This document shows, in pieces, positions 5,615 to 6,610 of a DNA stretch of 6,610 nucleotides. Origin of the DNA: Scatosoma sp045655705 (GTDB lineage Bacteria > Bacillota > Clostridia > Christensenellales > Borkfalkiaceae); contig JAZOPU010000054.1 in the NCBI GenBank assembly GCA_045655705.1, positions 1 through 6,610 of the forward strand, given 5' to 3'. Every line of letters begins with the position of its first letter. The stretch's first letter is position 1. The notes below the pieces were generated by a model. It searched no databases, had not been told where the DNA came from, and was given only the letters and a program-made list of their open reading frames with translations. A program made the translations under genes and the position numbers.

Positions 5615-5633
5615 CCCGTTAAATTGAATACTT

Positions 5634-5681
<48 letters not shown>

Positions 5682-5710
<29 letters not shown>

Positions 5711-5779
5711 GGAAATAGCCCTGCGACAAAAGTCGCGGGGCTATTTTCCTGTGCGCCGTGAAAGTTACTCGAAATCCTA
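5682..5779. repeat. Imperfect inverted repeat: tRNA 3' half and trailer copied in reverse
   Basis: The left arm 5682-5727 (tRNA T-arm, acceptor 3' strand, CCA and trailer) is nearly complementary to the right arm 5732-5779. Pairs are 5713-5727 with 5732-5746, 5709-5712 with 5748-5751, 5700-5707 with 5752-5759, then, after a poorly matched internal stretch, 5682-5692 with 5769-5779 at 10 of 11. The inner 27 pairs contain two G-U pairs and two single-base bulges. The arm therefore extends far beyond what a terminator needs and includes the tRNA acceptor strand and T-loop. Confidence 0.8.
5710..5750 (+). terminator. Long hairpin terminator of the tRNA-Arg transcript
   Basis: AAATAGCCCTGCGAC (5713-5727) pairs with 5732-5746 as a 15-bp stem (one G-U) around an AAAA loop. 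After a one-base bulge (T5747), A5710-G5712 pair with 5748-5750. The only T run, TTTT (5744-5747), lies at the base of the stem and is followed by CCTG, so it is an atypical rho-independent terminator. The stem begins at the last base of the CCA. Confidence 0.7.
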
Positions 5780-5795
5780 AATTCATAGGAGTTCG
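5770..5795 (+). repeat. Second hairpin using a further copy of the T-arm sequence
   Basis: CGAAATCCTA (5770-5779) pairs at 9 of 10 positions with TAGGAGTTCG (5786-5795) across a 6-base loop (AATTCA). TAGGAGTTCG is identical to tRNA bases 5682-5691, so the middle segment can pair with either copy. The rest of the gap up to 5889 holds only the promoter and ribosome site of the next gene; no further gene is visible. Confidence 0.6.
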
Positions 5796-5808
5796 CGCGA
5801 GCCACCTT

Positions 5809-5837
5809 TTGCCGTGGAGATATTTTCATATTATACT
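5809..5837 (+). promoter_or_regulatory. Probable promoter of the M1-family lipoprotein gene
   Basis: TTGCCG (5809-5814, 4/6 match to the -35) and TATACT (5832-5837) are 17 bases apart. Transcription would start near 5844, giving a leader of about 46 bases with an AAAGGGG ribosome site (5876-5882) seven bases before ATG 5890. Confidence 0.5.
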
Positions 5838-5889
5838 GCCCGTCCGCATACAATATTTTGTCAAGGCATATTCGTAAAGGGGTAGTGGT

Positions 5890-6610
5890 ATGAAGAAAAC
5901 GGTCAGTTTGGTGTTGGCTTTATCGTGCGCGCTGGGTGCGTGCGTGTTTGGCTATGGTTGTAAAAAAGAGAAAAAACAGGCGGGCAGGTATGAGATTACT
6001 GCGGAATACTTACCCGAAACCGCCACGCTTGCGGGCACGACGAAGTTCACGTATGAAAATAACGGGGATAACGAAATATCCGTGCTTAAATTCCAGCTGT
6101 ATCCCAACGCATACCGAAAAGACGCGTTATATAGACCTGTACCCAAGGCGCAGGAGAGCGGGGCGTATTATCAAGGCGAAAGCTACGGGGAGATGGTGAT
6201 ATCGTCCGTAAACGGCGCGAAAAACTGGGAAGTTATGGGCGAAGATGAAAACGTTCTCTACGCGTATTTAGAGCGTTCGTTATTCCCTGGGGATAAAGTG
6301 GTGCTCGATATCGGTTTTTTGCTGAAACTTGCTAACGTCAATCACCGCACGGGGATTACAAAAAATACCGTGAACCTTGGCAATTTCTTTCCGATACTTT
6401 GCGGAGAAAAAGACGGCGGTTTTTGCGAAACGGCGTATTATCAAGACGGCGACCCCTTTTTATCGGAAACAGCGGAGTTTAAAGTAACACTCAAAGCGCC
6501 CAAGGATTATATGCTTGCAAGTACGGGCGAAACGCTGTCCGAGCGTACGCTGGAAAGCAAAAAGGAATACGAGCTTTTCGCAAACAACGTGCGGGATTTT
6601 GCGCTCGTGC
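5890..6610 (+). CDS. M1-family metallopeptidase-like lipoprotein, N-terminal 240 residues (cut by window edge)
   Basis: The frame is open from ATG 5890 to the window end without a stop. The N-terminus (MKKTVSLVLALSCALGAC) is a lipoprotein-type signal peptide. C18 in LGAC fits a lipobox; C24, followed by a charged KKEKK stretch, is an alternative anchor, so the protein is probably tethered to the outer face of the membrane. What follows resembles the beta-rich N-terminal domain of clostridial M1 (gluzincin) aminopeptidase-like proteins: FQLYPNAYR (about residues 74-82), SYGEMVISSVNGA (about 103-115), VNLGNFFPILC, GDPFLSETAEFKVTL and KDYMLASTGE. The expected catalytic HExxH and downstream glutamate would lie beyond the window, so catalytic competence cannot be judged. 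The start is supported by AAAGGGG at a spacing of seven. It is preceded by the tRNA locus and has its own likely promoter. Confidence 0.8.
   Translation, partial: MKKTVSLVLALSCALGACVFGYGCKKEKKQAGRYEITAEYLPETATLAGTTKFTYENNGDNEISVLKFQLYPNAYRKDALYRPVPKAQESGAYYQGESYGEMVISSVNGAKNWEVMGEDENVLYAYLERSLFPGDKVVLDIGFLLKLANVNHRTGITKNTVNLGNFFPILCGEKDGGFCETAYYQDGDPFLSETAEFKVTLKAPKDYMLASTGETLSERTLESKKEYELFANNVRDFALV

Noticed and set aside
5580..5633. A second complete tRNA gene upstream of tRNA-Arg
   Set aside because: Only the acceptor 5' strand and a D-arm-like hairpin are present; there is no anticodon arm, T-arm or 3' acceptor strand before the real tRNA begins.
5566..5633. A T-box or other riboswitch in the tRNA leader
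   Set aside because: No T-box sequence, specifier loop or antiterminator is present, and the downstream gene is the tRNA itself; the structure is better explained as a copy of the tRNA 5' end.
5732..5810. A minus-strand tRNA gene suggested by T-loop and acceptor-like sequence
   Set aside because: The T stem has a mismatch, the CCA-like end reads CACA, and no matching 5' acceptor strand or anticodon arm exists upstream on that strand.
5830..5864. A minus-strand promoter with TTGACA (5859-5864) and TATAAT (5830-5835)
   Set aside because: The spacer is 23 bases, too long for a sigma-A promoter, and no gene follows on that strand.

Overview
The window looks like chromosomal housekeeping DNA from a low-to-moderate GC Gram-positive bacterium, most likely an uncultured member of the Clostridia. 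This is inferred from strong Shine-Dalgarno sites, consensus sigma-A type promoters, a galactokinase of the 'DYCGGKVFPAALN' type, an HD-domain CCA-adding enzyme, a SpoIIE-type phosphatase and a clostridial-style M1 peptidase lipoprotein. No mobile element, CRISPR array or phage gene is visible.

Layout. The start of uppP (undecaprenyl-diphosphatase) lies on the minus strand at the left edge, cut by the window. Divergent from it is a stand-alone cold-shock protein gene (484-696) with a structured 5' leader and its own terminator. A monocistronic galactokinase gene (829-1986) follows, convergent with a CCA-adding tRNA nucleotidyltransferase gene (2012-3370, minus). Their terminators are interleaved: one hairpin contains the stop codon of the minus gene, and the galK-side terminator lies inside the last codons of that gene. 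The nucleotidyltransferase gene and the next plus-strand gene (a YegS/DagK-type lipid kinase, 3512-4390) have back-to-back promoters that appear to use one palindromic -35 box. The kinase gene is followed after 8 bases by a PAS-SpoIIE phosphatase gene (4399-5490), so the two probably form an operon. A tRNA-Arg(ACG) gene (5634-5710) with its own promoter and a long hairpin terminator comes next. The window ends inside a lipoprotein gene of the M1 metallopeptidase family (from 5890).

How the genes relate. UppP recycles the undecaprenyl carrier and the lipid kinase probably phosphorylates diacylglycerol or a similar lipid, so both touch membrane-lipid phosphate chemistry, but they are separate transcription units. 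The nucleotidyltransferase matures or repairs tRNA 3' ends; the tRNA here already encodes its CCA. The remaining genes share no obvious pathway.

The most unusual structure is around the tRNA. A 17-base copy of the tRNA 5' end (16/17 identical, beginning exactly at tRNA position 1) sits in its leader. A long imperfect inverted copy of the tRNA 3' half, from T-arm through CCA and trailer, lies just downstream, followed by a third, direct copy of the T-arm sequence. Other items worth checking are the shared -35 divergent promoter, the two-state pairing in the cold-shock leader, and a four-cysteine cluster in the PAS domain of the phosphatase.
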